The notes under the pieces are model-generated. The model did not search any database. It was not told the DNA's origin and worked only from the letters and a program-made list of their open reading frames with translations. This document shows positions 36,310-45,631 of a DNA stretch of 64,000 nt, piece after piece; within the stretch, counting starts at the first letter, position 1; each line of letters opens with the position of its first letter. The DNA comes from Hyphomicrobium sp. (GTDB taxonomy: Bacteria; Pseudomonadota; Alphaproteobacteria; Rhizobiales; Hyphomicrobiaceae), in NCBI GenBank assembly GCA_002928515.1, contig PERI01000001.1, positions 682,001 to 746,000 of the forward strand, written 5' to 3'. Made by a program: the position numbers and the translations under genes.

Positions 36310-36816
36310 ATGTCAATTGAAGCATTTCCTTCTCCATCTGGTGAGCGCAAGCCGCCAAAGAAAGTCGTTGAACCTCTCGTTCATTTAATTTACGTGTCGC
36401 GCCCCTTCGGTTTTGATGATCTTGCTCTGGGCGGTATCCTCGCAACGGCGCGCCGCAACAATTTAAGAGACGATATCACCGGCGCGCTCATTTGCCGTGA
36501 AGACTTGTTCTTGCAATTGCTGGAAGGTCCAAGGACCGTGGTTGAAGCGGCATTTGCTCGTATCGAACGTGACGACCGTCATACCGATATCCGACAATTT
36601 GTATGTGAGCCTATTTTAGGTCGCCTGTTTCCGAATTGGGCGATGCGTCACGATCCCGCTCGCAGTTGGATGTGGTCTCGCGATCAAGTTGCGGCAGGCG
36701 CACTCACCGCAGCAAATCCGAATGAAGTCATTGGCATATTTCAACGTCTTGCCAAGGAGCCACCGGCAACCCCTCAGGATGAGCCTTTCGGATCATGCCC
36801 TGTCGGTCATGCATAA
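36310..36816 (+). CDS. BLUF-domain blue-light photoreceptor, stand-alone
   Basis: BLUF domains sense blue light through FAD. In this 168-residue protein the domain spans about 22-115. The photoactive set is complete by motif: Tyr28 (LIYVS), Asn50 (RRNN), Gln69 (FLQLLEG), Trp110 and Met112 (NWAM). The RIERDDRH helix is also present. No effector domain follows; the last 50 residues are a short polar tail, so it must act through a partner. Ahead of it is a 20-residue polar arm. GGAG precedes the ATG. A photolyase and this sensor in one window point to a light-exposed habitat. Confidence 0.92.
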   Translation: MSIEAFPSPSGERKPPKKVVEPLVHLIYVSRPFGFDDLALGGILATARRNNLRDDITGALICREDLFLQLLEGPRTVVEAAFARIERDDRHTDIRQFVCEPILGRLFPNWAMRHDPARSWMWSRDQVAAGALTAANPNEVIGIFQRLAKEPPATPQDEPFGSCPVGHA

Positions 36817-37094
36817 CTATTTTGTAACTATGGCGTCCTGTTTCACAGCATTCATGGACGATTTCGCTCGGTTGTCCTTATAGATCAAGACAACGTGATG
36901 AAATCATCGGCTGTGGTTGAAACAGATTTATCGCATGGAACGTTACTTACACAGCTACGTCACGTTGTGAGCGACGCATTTGGTGTGATCACTTCGATGA
37001 TGATCGGCCAGTGAAGCCAAATATACGGACATGGTTGCGAAAAATTTCGAAATTTATACCGAGTGAAAGCTTGGCGATTGGCAGGAGTAACAAA

Positions 37095-37601
37095 ATGTCT
37101 CAAAAAATCGCGCTATTGGGAGCTCTAGGTTCATTTGCAATAGCTCTAATGAGTTATGCGCCACACGCTTCGGCATTACCTTCGGGTGTTAGTGGAATAC
37201 AATCTGGAACTGACTCATTGATTACGCACGTTGGGCGTCGTGGTGGCGGTGTTCGTGGAGGAAGAGGTTCGTTTCGAGGATCGTTTTCTCGTGGATCGCG
37301 CTTCAGCGGTGGTCAGAGATTTTCAGGTCAAAGTTTCAGTCGAGGGCTGAGCGGTCGGAACTTTGACGGTGGCCGTCGCTTTGGTGGTGGTAACTGGAAA
37401 CGCGGAAATTGGTCGAAGCATGCGCATTACGGCCGGCGTCATCACCGCCGGAACTTTTATTATGGTGGGCTAGGATATAGCGCTTACGGTTTTTATCCTG
37501 GTTATGCTTCCTATTACCTCAATGATTACGATGATGATGATGGTTGCTACTGGAGCCGTACGTATCGTCGCTGGCACTGTCCCGACCAGTACGATTACTA
37601 G
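37095..37601 (+). CDS. Secreted Gly/Arg/Tyr-rich protein
   Basis: The 168-residue protein has AGGAG seven bases before the ATG and a signal peptide (to about HASALPSG). The mature part has an RG-rich middle (GRRGGGVRGGRGSF, and similar), a Phe/Arg/Gly stretch and a Tyr-rich segment. It ends in an acidic DDDDG turn plus CYWSRTYRRWHCP, which holds the only two cysteines. Such GR/Y-rich secreted proteins are frequent in Hyphomicrobiales and have no assigned role. Low complexity limits the call. Confidence 0.7.
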   Translation: MSQKIALLGALGSFAIALMSYAPHASALPSGVSGIQSGTDSLITHVGRRGGGVRGGRGSFRGSFSRGSRFSGGQRFSGQSFSRGLSGRNFDGGRRFGGGNWKRGNWSKHAHYGRRHHRRNFYYGGLGYSAYGFYPGYASYYLNDYDDDDGCYWSRTYRRWHCPDQYDY

Positions 37602-37667
37602 GGTCAGGAGCTGTGATCGATTGTGCGTGATTAGGTTTTTGTGAAACCAAGTGAGAAAGATAAAGCC

Positions 37668-37943
37668 ATGAGATTATCGCGAATTGTTACTTTAGGCTTG
37701 TTATCTGGCGCTACCTGGCTTGTTCCAGTGTCAGCCCAAGCCGACAACATCTACGACGTCGAGAGTGCGCGGGCGAATGCTCGTGCCGGTGGTCCCGTGA
37801 GCGAATACGATGCATTTCTACTCGAACGCTACGGAGCTTTGAGTGGAACTTATGGCTACAAACGATATGATCATTATGATCGGTCGCGACGCGCTCATAA
37901 AAAATCTTGGCGTCGTGCTGCCCGTTGGCACGATCGGTACTAA
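37668..37943 (+). CDS. Small secreted hypothetical protein
   Basis: The 91-residue protein has a signal peptide (MRLSRIVTLGLLSG, ending SAQADN), an acidic first half of the mature part, and a Tyr/Arg/Lys/His-rich end. It follows the Gly/Arg-rich secreted protein by 66 bases on the same strand, so both may be one transcript. I see no known domain. Confidence 0.6.
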   Translation: MRLSRIVTLGLLSGATWLVPVSAQADNIYDVESARANARAGGPVSEYDAFLLERYGALSGTYGYKRYDHYDRSRRAHKKSWRRAARWHDRY

Positions 37944-38146
37944 ACAGTCAGGCCACCTGGTTAGAATCGCGTTCATGTGACGCGTACGTATCGGTTGTGG
38001 ATAGCTTCATTCGAGTTCTAATATCGGCATCACATGCAATAACACTGCATTTGATGCCGATTTTTATTTGTCGCGTCACATTTCTGATCGTGCGTTTGTC
38101 ATCGATTAAACTCACGTCAAATTTCTCTTGTTGACGTCATGGACGA

Positions 38147-39202
38147 GTGAGCCATTTGAACGGCGATAGCAATCTGCTGGACGTAGACTCGCTGGGTTTG
38201 GCGCGCGAGCGCTGGACGTCGGCTGAGTCCGGCGACAATACATTCCGCATTGCTCTTTTCTTCGCTGTTATGCTGCACGCATCAATGTTCATACAGCTCG
38301 GGCGAACGGCTTCGAAAGTTCTCGGCGATGAGGCCGGTAGCCAAGAGGCCATTGGCGTGACACTGATTACGGAAGCCGATTTTCTCAGCAAGACGACCTC
38401 AATGGCTGAGCAGTCTCCACCACAGGGGGCGCCAAGTGCAGCGTTGCCACCTCCAGCACCACAGCCGCAACAAGCTCAACCTGAACCACAAGCGCAACCA
38501 GAGCAGCCTCCCGTTCCGCAAACTCAATCAGAGGCGCAGCAACAAGCCAAGCCAGAACCGCCACCGCCGGAAGTGAAGTCGGAAGCGAAAGAAGAGGTCC
38601 TTCCATCTGCCGATGCAGAAGCGGCGGTAGAAAAAGCTGAGCAGCGACCGCCAGAACCCGAAGCGAAAAAAGCAACTCCTGAGAGCAAAGATCCAAAGCC
38701 GGATTCAAAAGTCACAGAAGCGACAGTCCCGTCACTCGAAAAAGAATTGCCTGACCTATTCAAAGTCACCGAACCATCCAAAACGCCAAATCAAAAACCT
38801 AAGCAGGCGACTAAGCCGGCACCAAAGCAACAGACGGCGAAACTCGATTTAACGCCCCCATCGCCATTATTTTCTGCACCGGGTGGCGGTGGCCGTGCCG
38901 CATCATTTCAACGGCCGGCCGGTATTACACGATCAGGTTTGAATGATGCTTTTGCGCGCGGTGTTATTCGCGCGTTGCAGCAGACTATGCCGCAACTGCG
39001 CGAAACGCGCGGCAGGGTCACGGTGCGGATATTTTTAGATGAGAATGGCAACGTCAAGGAGGTGGCTATTGTTGCCCCATCGCCGATTTCAAATCTCAAT
39101 CAGTCAGTGGTTTTTGCTGCACGGCAGACCAGTTATCCGATCCCGCCAGGAAATTCCAATGTAGCCGACCGAACGTTTCTGATTACGTACATCTACAACT
39201 AA
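38147..39202 (+). CDS. TonB/TolA-like C-terminal domain protein
   Basis: The 351-residue protein has a single membrane helix (about 34-52) and a 190-residue Pro/Gln/Glu/Lys-rich spacer (PQPQQAQPEPQAQ and so on). The C-terminal domain of about 95 residues has TRGRVTVRIFLDENGNVKEVAIV, the usual TonB core. It starts at GTG with GGACGA nearby. TonB couples the proton gradient to outer-membrane receptors; no exbB/exbD lies here, so a TonB- or TolA-type role is inferred. Confidence 0.82.
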   Translation: MSHLNGDSNLLDVDSLGLARERWTSAESGDNTFRIALFFAVMLHASMFIQLGRTASKVLGDEAGSQEAIGVTLITEADFLSKTTSMAEQSPPQGAPSAALPPPAPQPQQAQPEPQAQPEQPPVPQTQSEAQQQAKPEPPPPEVKSEAKEEVLPSADAEAAVEKAEQRPPEPEAKKATPESKDPKPDSKVTEATVPSLEKELPDLFKVTEPSKTPNQKPKQATKPAPKQQTAKLDLTPPSPLFSAPGGGGRAASFQRPAGITRSGLNDAFARGVIRALQQTMPQLRETRGRVTVRIFLDENGNVKEVAIVAPSPISNLNQSVVFAARQTSYPIPPGNSNVADRTFLITYIYN

Positions 39203-39255
39203 ATAGGATTGAGATATCCTGAGCGCATAGCGCGCTGCAGGATGTTCTCGACCAA

Positions 39256-39387
39256 TTACTTTGTGGTGTCAGCTTGGACAGGCACGCCAAGTTTCATGGG
39301 CTCATACGAATTTTCGTAAGGCACTTCACGGCGACAAGCGCCCAGAGCCAGAGCAGCGATACAGATCGTCAAAGCAGCGATTTTCAT
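39256..39387 (-). CDS. Very small lipoprotein (43 residues)
   Basis: Reading the minus strand gives a 43-residue frame starting MKIAALTICIAALALGAC. The lipobox LGAC is excellent, with Cys18 lipidated, followed by the 25-residue mature part RREVPYENSYEPMKLGVPV. GAGGGA lies at good spacing before the ATG. It is probably anchored in the outer or inner membrane. Function is unknown. Confidence 0.65.
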   Translation of the reverse strand: MKIAALTICIAALALGACRREVPYENSYEPMKLGVPVQADTTK

Positions 39388-39617
39388 TTTATTTCCCTCG
39401 ACAGTGGTTGCGAACACATAACCGTTGATACCCTCGTGTCAGGAAAACGCAGGCTTTGATATTTGGTTCCGCTTACCGCATAGCGCGCGATTTAGTGTGT
39501 GTCCCTTTGGCATCGCGGTTGATGTGGAGCCAACAAATATCCGAGCAAGACTATAATTTGCCGGAGTTGTGACTACCGTCAATATTCGACCATGCAGCGC
39601 GGAGTGCCAAATTTGGG

Positions 39618-39917
39618 TTAGTGCATATACGGCGTTGTGCCACCGTAAGGACCTGATGGCTGTTCGAAGAAAAAGCCATTGTCGAACGGCTCACCCTGGG
39701 CACGAGGTCCGAGTGCCGGATCGTAGAATTTCTTGGATTCCAGAGTATGCGATTGGCGCAGATTTTTATAGGCGCGACGGCGAGGTGGAAGTGTGCTCAC
39801 ACCCTTCAAAGAGTATTGGCTTTTCGCTTTGCTGCCTTGCTTTGCAGCTTCGGCCGAGTTCGACGGCGCGAGGCCAATAACGGCCATGGCGGCGATGAGG
39901 ACGGCAGCGAATTTCAT
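39618..39917 (-). CDS. Small secreted hypothetical protein
   Basis: The 99-residue protein has a signal peptide (MKFAAVLIAAMAVIGLA, ending AEAAKQ). A basic, Ser/Arg-rich middle follows, then a C-terminal block GPRAQGEPFDNGFFFEQP that looks conserved in related organisms. GGAG lies six bases before the ATG at 39917. The longer frame to 39953 lacks support. No function is assigned. Confidence 0.65.
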   Translation of the reverse strand: MKFAAVLIAAMAVIGLAPSNSAEAAKQGSKAKSQYSLKGVSTLPPRRRAYKNLRQSHTLESKKFYDPALGPRAQGEPFDNGFFFEQPSGPYGGTTPYMH

Positions 39918-40101
39918 GAGCGGCTCCAAAGCAAATATGTGTCGTCTCAACACTATAACGTATTCGGGGCGAGATTTGTTGCAGATTTAAAGACGGGCAT
40001 TCAGGTGGTGCACGTAAGACACGCCCTTCGCGCAGGCTTGCCTTGAGCCGAAACATAAGTAAGAGCAACGCCTTGGGATTTAGCTCAACGGAGGTTAAGG
40101 C

Positions 40102-40389
40102 ATGGCTAATAGCAACGATGCGGTCGCAGAGATTGAACGTCTCACGCGCGAAAATGCCGAACTGTCCGGACTGGCATTGGCGACGGGCGTTATTCTCACT
40201 CAGTTGTTGCAACGTATTTGTGCCCGTGAGTTAAACCCGCAAGCGGCCGCTGGCCGGATCATGACGCAGGCTCGTGAGGCGATCGAAGGCTTTGCGGCAA
40301 CCAGCGATGCCGACCCGGTCATGAAGGCCCGCGCTCTTGCAGCCGTCAACCAGTACGAAGAACAAATTCGCAATGCGCTCATCGTGTGA
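40102..40389 (+). CDS. Small cytosolic hypothetical protein
   Basis: The 95-residue protein is helical: a coiled start (EIERLTRENAELSGL), an amphipathic helix (ALATGVILTQLLQRI), then RIMTQAREAIEGF and a C-terminal helix. GGAGG precedes the ATG at a good distance. It has no known domain. Its 3' end is 16 bases from the convergent rRNA methyltransferase. Confidence 0.65.
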   Translation: MANSNDAVAEIERLTRENAELSGLALATGVILTQLLQRICARELNPQAAAGRIMTQAREAIEGFAATSDADPVMKARALAAVNQYEEQIRNALIV

Positions 40390-40405
40390 TGAGTAATCCG
40401 TAGGA

Positions 40406-41521
40406 TCATGGAAGCTTCGCCGTGCGGTAGAGCGTAACGCGCAAGCCGCCGTGGGGCACGGGTGCGCTCGTGGGCAAGAATGGCAAACCCGTCGCGCGGG
40501 CAAGTGCTCTTTCTGTTGTGATGACGCCTACCCTCCAACCTGAGAATTCAGCGCGCAACGTTTCGCCCATGGACCGATAAAGTCCGGACAGCTTTGATTT
40601 ATCGCCGATGCGATCACCGTACGGTGGATTGACGATCACGAGACCCGGTCGGCCTTCGGGTCGTTTGAGTTCGTTGACCTTATGATGTCGAAACGAGGCA
40701 ATCGCTGCCACGCCCGCGCGTTCGGCATTCCTTTGGCTCATGCGGACGGCAGATTCGTCGCGATCGCTGCCGATAAAGCGCAGCGGTGTGATCGGTTGCG
40801 ATGATGGTGCGCGCATCGCAGTCCAAGTTGGCGCATGAAACGTTGCGAGGTGCTCGAAGGCGAATGATCGAAGACGACCGGGGTTCAGACCGGCTGCTAT
40901 CTCGGCGGCCTCAATCACGAATGTTCCCGATCCGCACATCGGATCGATGACAGGTTCGCGGCCGTCATAGCCGCATTGGCGCAGAAACAGTGCTGCCATC
41001 GTTTCGCGCATAGGCGCGGCGTTGACCGATTCCTTATATCCGCGTTTGTGTAGAAGATCGCCAGATGTATCGACGGAGATTGTGCACAGATCGTTTTCGA
41101 TGCGCGCCATGACTGTCACGGGGGCATCTTTATGAGCGGGTGCGCCGAGCTCTTCGTTGATCGCGCGGGTAATCCGTTCGGCGGCTGCATCTGAGTGATA
41201 GACGCGCGACGTTCTACAGGTGACTTGGACGCTGAACGGCACATCACGGCGCAACACGTCGGACCATGGTACGCGGCGCCCGCGTTTGTCGAGTTGAGCC
41301 AAATGCAACACGCGGAACTGAGCTATCCGAACTGTGATCCGATTGGTGCCGCGCAATTCTAAATTCGCGCGCCAGATATCGGGCCAGCCCCCATTGACTG
41401 TGACGCCGCCAGCTATTGGCAAAACGCCTTGAAAGCCCTTTTCACGTGCTTCATCGGCAAGGAAGGGTTCCAGCCCTGGCGCACAGGAAAAGAAGATTTC
41501 AAAAGTGGTGGCAATGGTCAT
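40406..41521 (-). CDS. RlmL-like 23S rRNA (guanine-N2) methyltransferase with THUMP domain
   Basis: The 371-residue enzyme has an N-terminal THUMP segment (about 1-160), FFSCAPGLEPFLADEAREKG being the usual start. The Rossmann methyltransferase domain has DPMCGSGTFVIEAAEIAAG as the AdoMet site and VIVNPPYGDRIG as the catalytic NPPY motif. This is the N-terminal half of RlmL (RlmKL) type enzymes that modify guanine in 23S rRNA. The start is an ATG after a TTG that would add three residues. The exact target base is not decided by sequence. Confidence 0.9.
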   Translation of the reverse strand: MTIATTFEIFFSCAPGLEPFLADEAREKGFQGVLPIAGGVTVNGGWPDIWRANLELRGTNRITVRIAQFRVLHLAQLDKRGRRVPWSDVLRRDVPFSVQVTCRTSRVYHSDAAAERITRAINEELGAPAHKDAPVTVMARIENDLCTISVDTSGDLLHKRGYKESVNAAPMRETMAALFLRQCGYDGREPVIDPMCGSGTFVIEAAEIAAGLNPGRLRSFAFEHLATFHAPTWTAMRAPSSQPITPLRFIGSDRDESAVRMSQRNAERAGVAAIASFRHHKVNELKRPEGRPGLVIVNPPYGDRIGDKSKLSGLYRSMGETLRAEFSGWRVGVITTERALARATGLPFLPTSAPVPHGGLRVTLYRTAKLP

Positions 41522-41686
41522 GCGCCTCAATAGCGGCGAAGTGAGCGCTGGGCGACTGAATAACCGTCACAGGCGGGGACCTTGGTCTTGGATACTTAAC
41601 CGGGGTCCGAAACCGGCGCTTGGCTTACCGCGTAATCTCAAAAGCGATAAGCCCATATCATAGCAGATTTACGAGGCGGCGGCCAC

Positions 41687-42163
41687 ATGATGATGCGCAA
41701 GACCATGAAATTCTTTCACACTCTGGCGTCTGCCGGACTGATCGGTGCGCTCTCGGGTTATATGATTGTGCTGCTCTATGCGCCGCAAACGACAGCCGCC
41801 GATTATGCCGATGTGCGCACGACGATAGCGGCGTTGAGCAATTATTTGCTGCTGCCATCGCTCGCGGTCGCACTCGTGACTGGACTGCTGGCGATGGCGG
41901 TGCATACGCCTTTCCAAGAGCAGCGCTGGGTTTGGGTGAAGGCGCTGCTCGGCCTCAGCATGTTCGAGGCGACCTTGGCGATCATACAGTCGAAGGCGAA
42001 CTATGCGGCCTCAGTGTCTGCCAAGATTGCCAGCGGTGAAGCGGGTCCCGATGCTTTGCAATCGGCGCTTTCGACCGAGTGGTCGTCGTTGGCGGCGATC
42101 ATGGCGTTGTCGATTGCCAATGTCGTGTTGGGTGTCTGGCGGCCGCGTCTTGCGAAACGATGA
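41687..42163 (+). CDS. Membrane protein, DUF2269-like
   Basis: The 158-residue protein has four hydrophobic segments (about 8-30, 45-72, 85-100, 130-150). It starts MMMRKTMKFFHTLASAGLIG, similar to the predicted integral membrane family DUF2269. The name is a pattern guess. Function unknown. It converges on the single-helix protein gene. Confidence 0.62.
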   Translation: MMMRKTMKFFHTLASAGLIGALSGYMIVLLYAPQTTAADYADVRTTIAALSNYLLLPSLAVALVTGLLAMAVHTPFQEQRWVWVKALLGLSMFEATLAIIQSKANYAASVSAKIASGEAGPDALQSALSTEWSSLAAIMALSIANVVLGVWRPRLAKR

Positions 42164-42191
42164 CGGCGGCCGCCGATAATTTTAAGAGAAC

Positions 42192-43016
42192 TTACGGAGC
42201 CTCTTTCGCGGGTGCGACAGGGGCTGGTGCTTTTTTCACGGCAGCTGGCGAAGATGTTAAGGCTGCTTTGACGCCGGCCAAGGCATTTTCCGCAGCAGAA
42301 AGACGACCCTGCGCATCGGCCAGCGCGCGATCGACGGCGGCTTTCGCTTCGGTGGCGGCTGTCAGTTGTGCGCGCGTGGTTTCGAGTGTCGAATAGCTCC
42401 ATGCGGCGGCCAGCACGGCGACAGCGGTAACGATGGCCATCAGTGGCGTCGTCAAAAGGCCCGACATGCTCGGCGCGTCCGATGCTGCGGTCGTGCGCGG
42501 CGCATAAGACGTTTCAACAAATGCTTGGGGCTCAGATGTATGCGGCGCTTCGTTGTAGGCGCGCGCTTCTAGCGGCAAAGGTGTTTTCTGTTCGTCGCTC
42601 GACGTGCGTGCTTCAATTGCGTCACGCGCATCGGTCATCCAGACGGAGTCTGGCGCATCCGCTGAAGGTGACGGCTCGTTCGTGTCACGCGCTTGGCTTT
42701 CGTTATTCGACACGTTTGTTTCCGTCCATTCGAGAATTTCAACTGTCTCGCGCGCATCTGTCGATGATGCTGGTGAGGTTTCGTTTTTCAGATCCGCCTC
42801 GTTCCGGTCTTGTGAGGTAACGTTGGATGCCGTTGTTTCTTGTTCGTCCGACGGCGCTTGGCTTGCGCGCTGATCGCGCGCGTTCAATGTCACTTTGAAG
42901 CCTGATGTCTTGGCAGTGTCAGACGTCTCTTCTGTATCGTCGATATGCAGATTGACGGGCGGACGCGCCAAGTTGTTCTGCTTGCGAGTCGCATAGGGCT
43001 TTGGTGTTTCTTGCAT
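42192..43016 (-). CDS. Single-helix membrane protein with disordered acidic N-terminus
   Basis: The 274 residues start with about 180 polar, Glu/Asp/Ser/Thr-rich, disordered residues. One helix (about 190-210) and a short coiled coil (TTRAQLTAATEAKAAVDRAL) follow, then an Ala/Pro-rich tail. There is no signal peptide. This layout is like small mitofilin-related or cell-envelope linker proteins, but no family is clear. Confidence 0.62.
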   Translation of the reverse strand: MQETPKPYATRKQNNLARPPVNLHIDDTEETSDTAKTSGFKVTLNARDQRASQAPSDEQETTASNVTSQDRNEADLKNETSPASSTDARETVEILEWTETNVSNNESQARDTNEPSPSADAPDSVWMTDARDAIEARTSSDEQKTPLPLEARAYNEAPHTSEPQAFVETSYAPRTTAASDAPSMSGLLTTPLMAIVTAVAVLAAAWSYSTLETTRAQLTAATEAKAAVDRALADAQGRLSAAENALAGVKAALTSSPAAVKKAPAPVAPAKEAP

Positions 43017-43420
43017 GACGCTACTCCCGGGGGGTGGGGTTGTTTTTTTAAGTCTCCACTTCGTTCAGACGCGGGCCGTTTTTGAGATCATCAATAGTGC
43101 GAAATTGCGCGTTGGCTTTCGATGCGATCTGATCATTCCGGTCTATGGAGTGATCGTGGCCTTCCAACGACGAGATATGAGACGACTGACAACGCCCGCT
43201 GTCTGGTTCGAGTATAGGCAACCGTGCTGCCATGTATAGCACGACTGACCACTCGTGATCTGGTGTTGCGGAGCTGATTTCTCAAGTGCGCGGCGCAACA
43301 AATTGATGTGTTTTATTTATTCCGCTTATAAAATTGTTCAATCAATTTTGAATTGCGATTGTGAACTGACGTCGTCAGCCATCTAGCGGTTCAATCACGC
43401 ACGTCGGTGAATGGTCCCTG
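43017..43420. other. Intergenic stretch without a supported gene
   Basis: This gap lies between two minus-strand genes. A 64-residue frame on the minus strand (43048-43242) is open but starts at GTG or a weak ATG without a ribosome site. AT content rises toward 43300-43360. I see no terminator or RNA gene. Confidence 0.4.
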
Positions 43421-44656
43421 TCAGTGCCCCGAGAACACCAGGGTTTTGATCGGCAGTAGCAGCGCTTGCGCGCGCAAGATGACGGCGTGAACAACGCCGA
43501 CCGCGTCGACCATATGAAGGTAGAGCCAAGTGCCGAGCCCCAGATCCTCATTCGCTAAACGCTCGTGATTGTTGGAATAAGCATTGGCAATGCAACTACT
43601 GCCCGGCGTCACGCCATCCAGTCCGTCTTCGTAGAGCGGCTCCAGAAATACTAACAGCGTGCCGGGCCGCGTGACTTGCTGCGCGTCGATCAGTTGCTCG
43701 CCAGCGCGAATCTGACCGGCAGCGATGTAGTCCTGAACGCCAGTGACGACCATCGGAATGATGGTCAGCGGTTTGGATACGCAGGTTGCTTCGGCAGCCA
43801 TTCCGACTTTCATCACTTGCGCTTCGAGCTGTCCGAAGCCCGCTTGCAACCCTTTGCGACCGGCATCTGCGGGAATGAGCACACCACCGGGCCGCATGAA
43901 GGGATTGACGATATCTCCCACGCGTAAAATGAACTGTTCGACACGACCCGATACGCCCGCGTACACAATTGTTTTGTCGAGATCGACTTGGGCTTGTTTG
44001 AGTTTGGCTTCTGCGCTTGCTTTCTCGGCGGGTAGCAGCGTTGACAAACGAGTCGCGGCCGCCTGCTTGGCGGCTTCTGCTGCAACGACAGCGCCTTTTC
44101 GACCGTCCACGACATTTTGCAAGCGCTCGATTTCGCGCGTGGCGACGACATCGGCATTGCGTTGTCTGAGGTCTTGCTTGGTGGCGAGCTCATCGAGTGC
44201 CTGCTGGAGTGCGCCTTTGGACTGTTGAATTTGACCATCCGCTGCTGCGATGTCTGCTTGTGCCATCACCATCGTTGCTTCGATCTCGGTGATGCGTCGC
44301 TGGGCAACTTCCAAGTCCGCGTCTTGCTTTGCGCTGTCGAGCCGAAAGATCTTTGCGCCTCTCTCGACGACGTCGGTCGGCTGTTTGACATAGATCTCGC
44401 TCACGCGGCCGTTGGTTTCCGGCAAAATAGGAACGGTGCGGAAAAACGCCGTCACGCTGGTCGTCGATGGGTGATAATAAAAGATGATTGCGATGAGAAG
44501 GACCGTCAACATCAGGCATGCTGTGATGCCCCATCGCAATTCGAACCACACGGAATAGAGCGTGATTTCGCGACCGATTTCTTTGCCTTGCGCGTAGCGG
44601 CGATAGAGATAATCGGGAAGGATCGTGAACAAGGAGCACAGGACGAGTTCCAGCAT
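43421..44656 (-). CDS. HlyD-family membrane fusion protein
   Basis: The 411-residue protein has N-terminal helices (about 1-20 and 40-60). The lipoyl/barrel-sandwich half is TVPILPETNGRVSEIYVKQ. A long coiled coil follows (about 110-230, for example AQRRITEIEATMVMAQADIAA), and then the second half TIVYAGVSGRVEQFILRVGD. Such proteins join inner-membrane pumps to the outer membrane. The small membrane gene just upstream (three-base gap) is its operon partner; the arrangement resembles the E. coli yiaW-yiaV pair. No transporter gene is next to them. Confidence 0.87.
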   Translation of the reverse strand: MLELVLCSLFTILPDYLYRRYAQGKEIGREITLYSVWFELRWGITACLMLTVLLIAIIFYYHPSTTSVTAFFRTVPILPETNGRVSEIYVKQPTDVVERGAKIFRLDSAKQDADLEVAQRRITEIEATMVMAQADIAAADGQIQQSKGALQQALDELATKQDLRQRNADVVATREIERLQNVVDGRKGAVVAAEAAKQAAATRLSTLLPAEKASAEAKLKQAQVDLDKTIVYAGVSGRVEQFILRVGDIVNPFMRPGGVLIPADAGRKGLQAGFGQLEAQVMKVGMAAEATCVSKPLTIIPMVVTGVQDYIAAGQIRAGEQLIDAQQVTRPGTLLVFLEPLYEDGLDGVTPGSSCIANAYSNNHERLANEDLGLGTWLYLHMVDAVGVVHAVILRAQALLLPIKTLVFSGH

Positions 44657-44659
44657 GGC

Positions 44660-45058
44660 TCAGGCTCCCGCTTCAGGTGTTGGCGGGCTGGGCGGAAGCG
44701 TCGAAGCCGGTGCGGGCGCCTCAGAGTGAGACAACTTTTCCAGCGACGTTGCGATGCGCTTCAGGGGCGTCTGGAAATCGGGAAGATCGATGAGTGCCAG
44801 CAACAAGCCTGCCACCCAAAAGGCATGGACGTGGGTCAGCAGCGATAACAATCCGAGTACGGCGACGATTTCGAATTGCAGCTTTTTGTGCCCCAGGCGT
44901 TCGGGCAATGAGTGGAGCCGGAAAAAAACCACGCCGAGGCCGAAGACGGTGGCGATCACGACGATGGTGGTGAAGGTCAATAGGACGTCCGATTCGCCGG
45001 GCCCGCTTAAAAACCACGGCAGATGATGGGTCGCGGCGGGATGCTGTGCTGCGGTCAT
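44660..45058 (-). CDS. Small membrane protein, operon partner of the HlyD protein
   Basis: The 132-residue protein has two hydrophobic segments (about 25-45 and 63-90) and a Pro/Ala-rich C-terminal tail. Its stop is three bases before the HlyD ATG, so translation is probably coupled. It may be the analogue of the DUF3302 partner of YiaV-like proteins, but I cannot confirm this family from sequence. Confidence 0.68.
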   Translation of the reverse strand: MTAAQHPAATHHLPWFLSGPGESDVLLTFTTIVVIATVFGLGVVFFRLHSLPERLGHKKLQFEIVAVLGLLSLLTHVHAFWVAGLLLALIDLPDFQTPLKRIATSLEKLSHSEAPAPASTLPPSPPTPEAGA

Positions 45059-45298
45059 GTAAACCCCTGACGCGCCACATGGGCGAATTGAGCGAGGTAT
45101 CGTGACGTGGCTGGTGTTCTGTCGTCTGAGTAAAACGCTGTGCTCGAATGTAGCACATTTCCCGAGCGTACGTGACTTTGCGATATCAAATTCGGAAAAT
45201 TGGCTAAGATTTTTGAATGTTCAGCCTCGCCATGGGGTTGGGTCATGTTCGCGCTGGGCGGACTTTGCTGTTTCGGATCGCGCGCGACATGACGGTGG

Positions 45299-45631
45299 CT
45301 ACCATCTGAGATCGTCGTCCACGTCGGCGAACAATTCGCCTTCGCTATAGCCGAGCAGCACGGCTAGGCGTTCGGCGACAAGATTGCGATGGACGTCGAT
45401 GCACGGCACGTCGTCTATCGCGCAGCGGCGTTTGCGATGACAGTGACGGCGCGGGCAGATGCGTGGCAGGCCGATGAGGTCGGCGATGGTTTGTTTGCGC
45501 CAACAGCGAAAATCATCGCCCAGGGTGCTGAGATCGGCGGTGGATTTTTCCCGTTGTTTTTCGACTTCGCGAAGGGCTTTGCTGAGTTGTGACAGCGTGC
45601 TGTCACCGGATGGGTGCGTTGATGATGCCAT
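45299..45631 (-). CDS. Small Cys-rich basic hypothetical protein
   Basis: The 110-residue protein starts with a short helix (LSQLSKALREVEKQREKS) and then a Cys/His-rich block: FRCWRKQTI, LPRICPRRHCHRKRRC and DDVPCI. The C-x4-C-x5-C run followed by PC looks like a metal-binding knuckle, seen in alphaproteobacterial hypotheticals. The C-terminal end is acidic. Nucleic acid binding is a guess from charge. Confidence 0.58.
   Translation of the reverse strand: MASSTHPSGDSTLSQLSKALREVEKQREKSTADLSTLGDDFRCWRKQTIADLIGLPRICPRRHCHRKRRCAIDDVPCIDVHRNLVAERLAVLLGYSEGELFADVDDDLRW

Noticed and set aside
43048-43242. 64-residue minus-strand frame
   Set aside because: There is no ribosome site, the start is weak and no known pattern is present; kept only as a remark in the intergenic entry.
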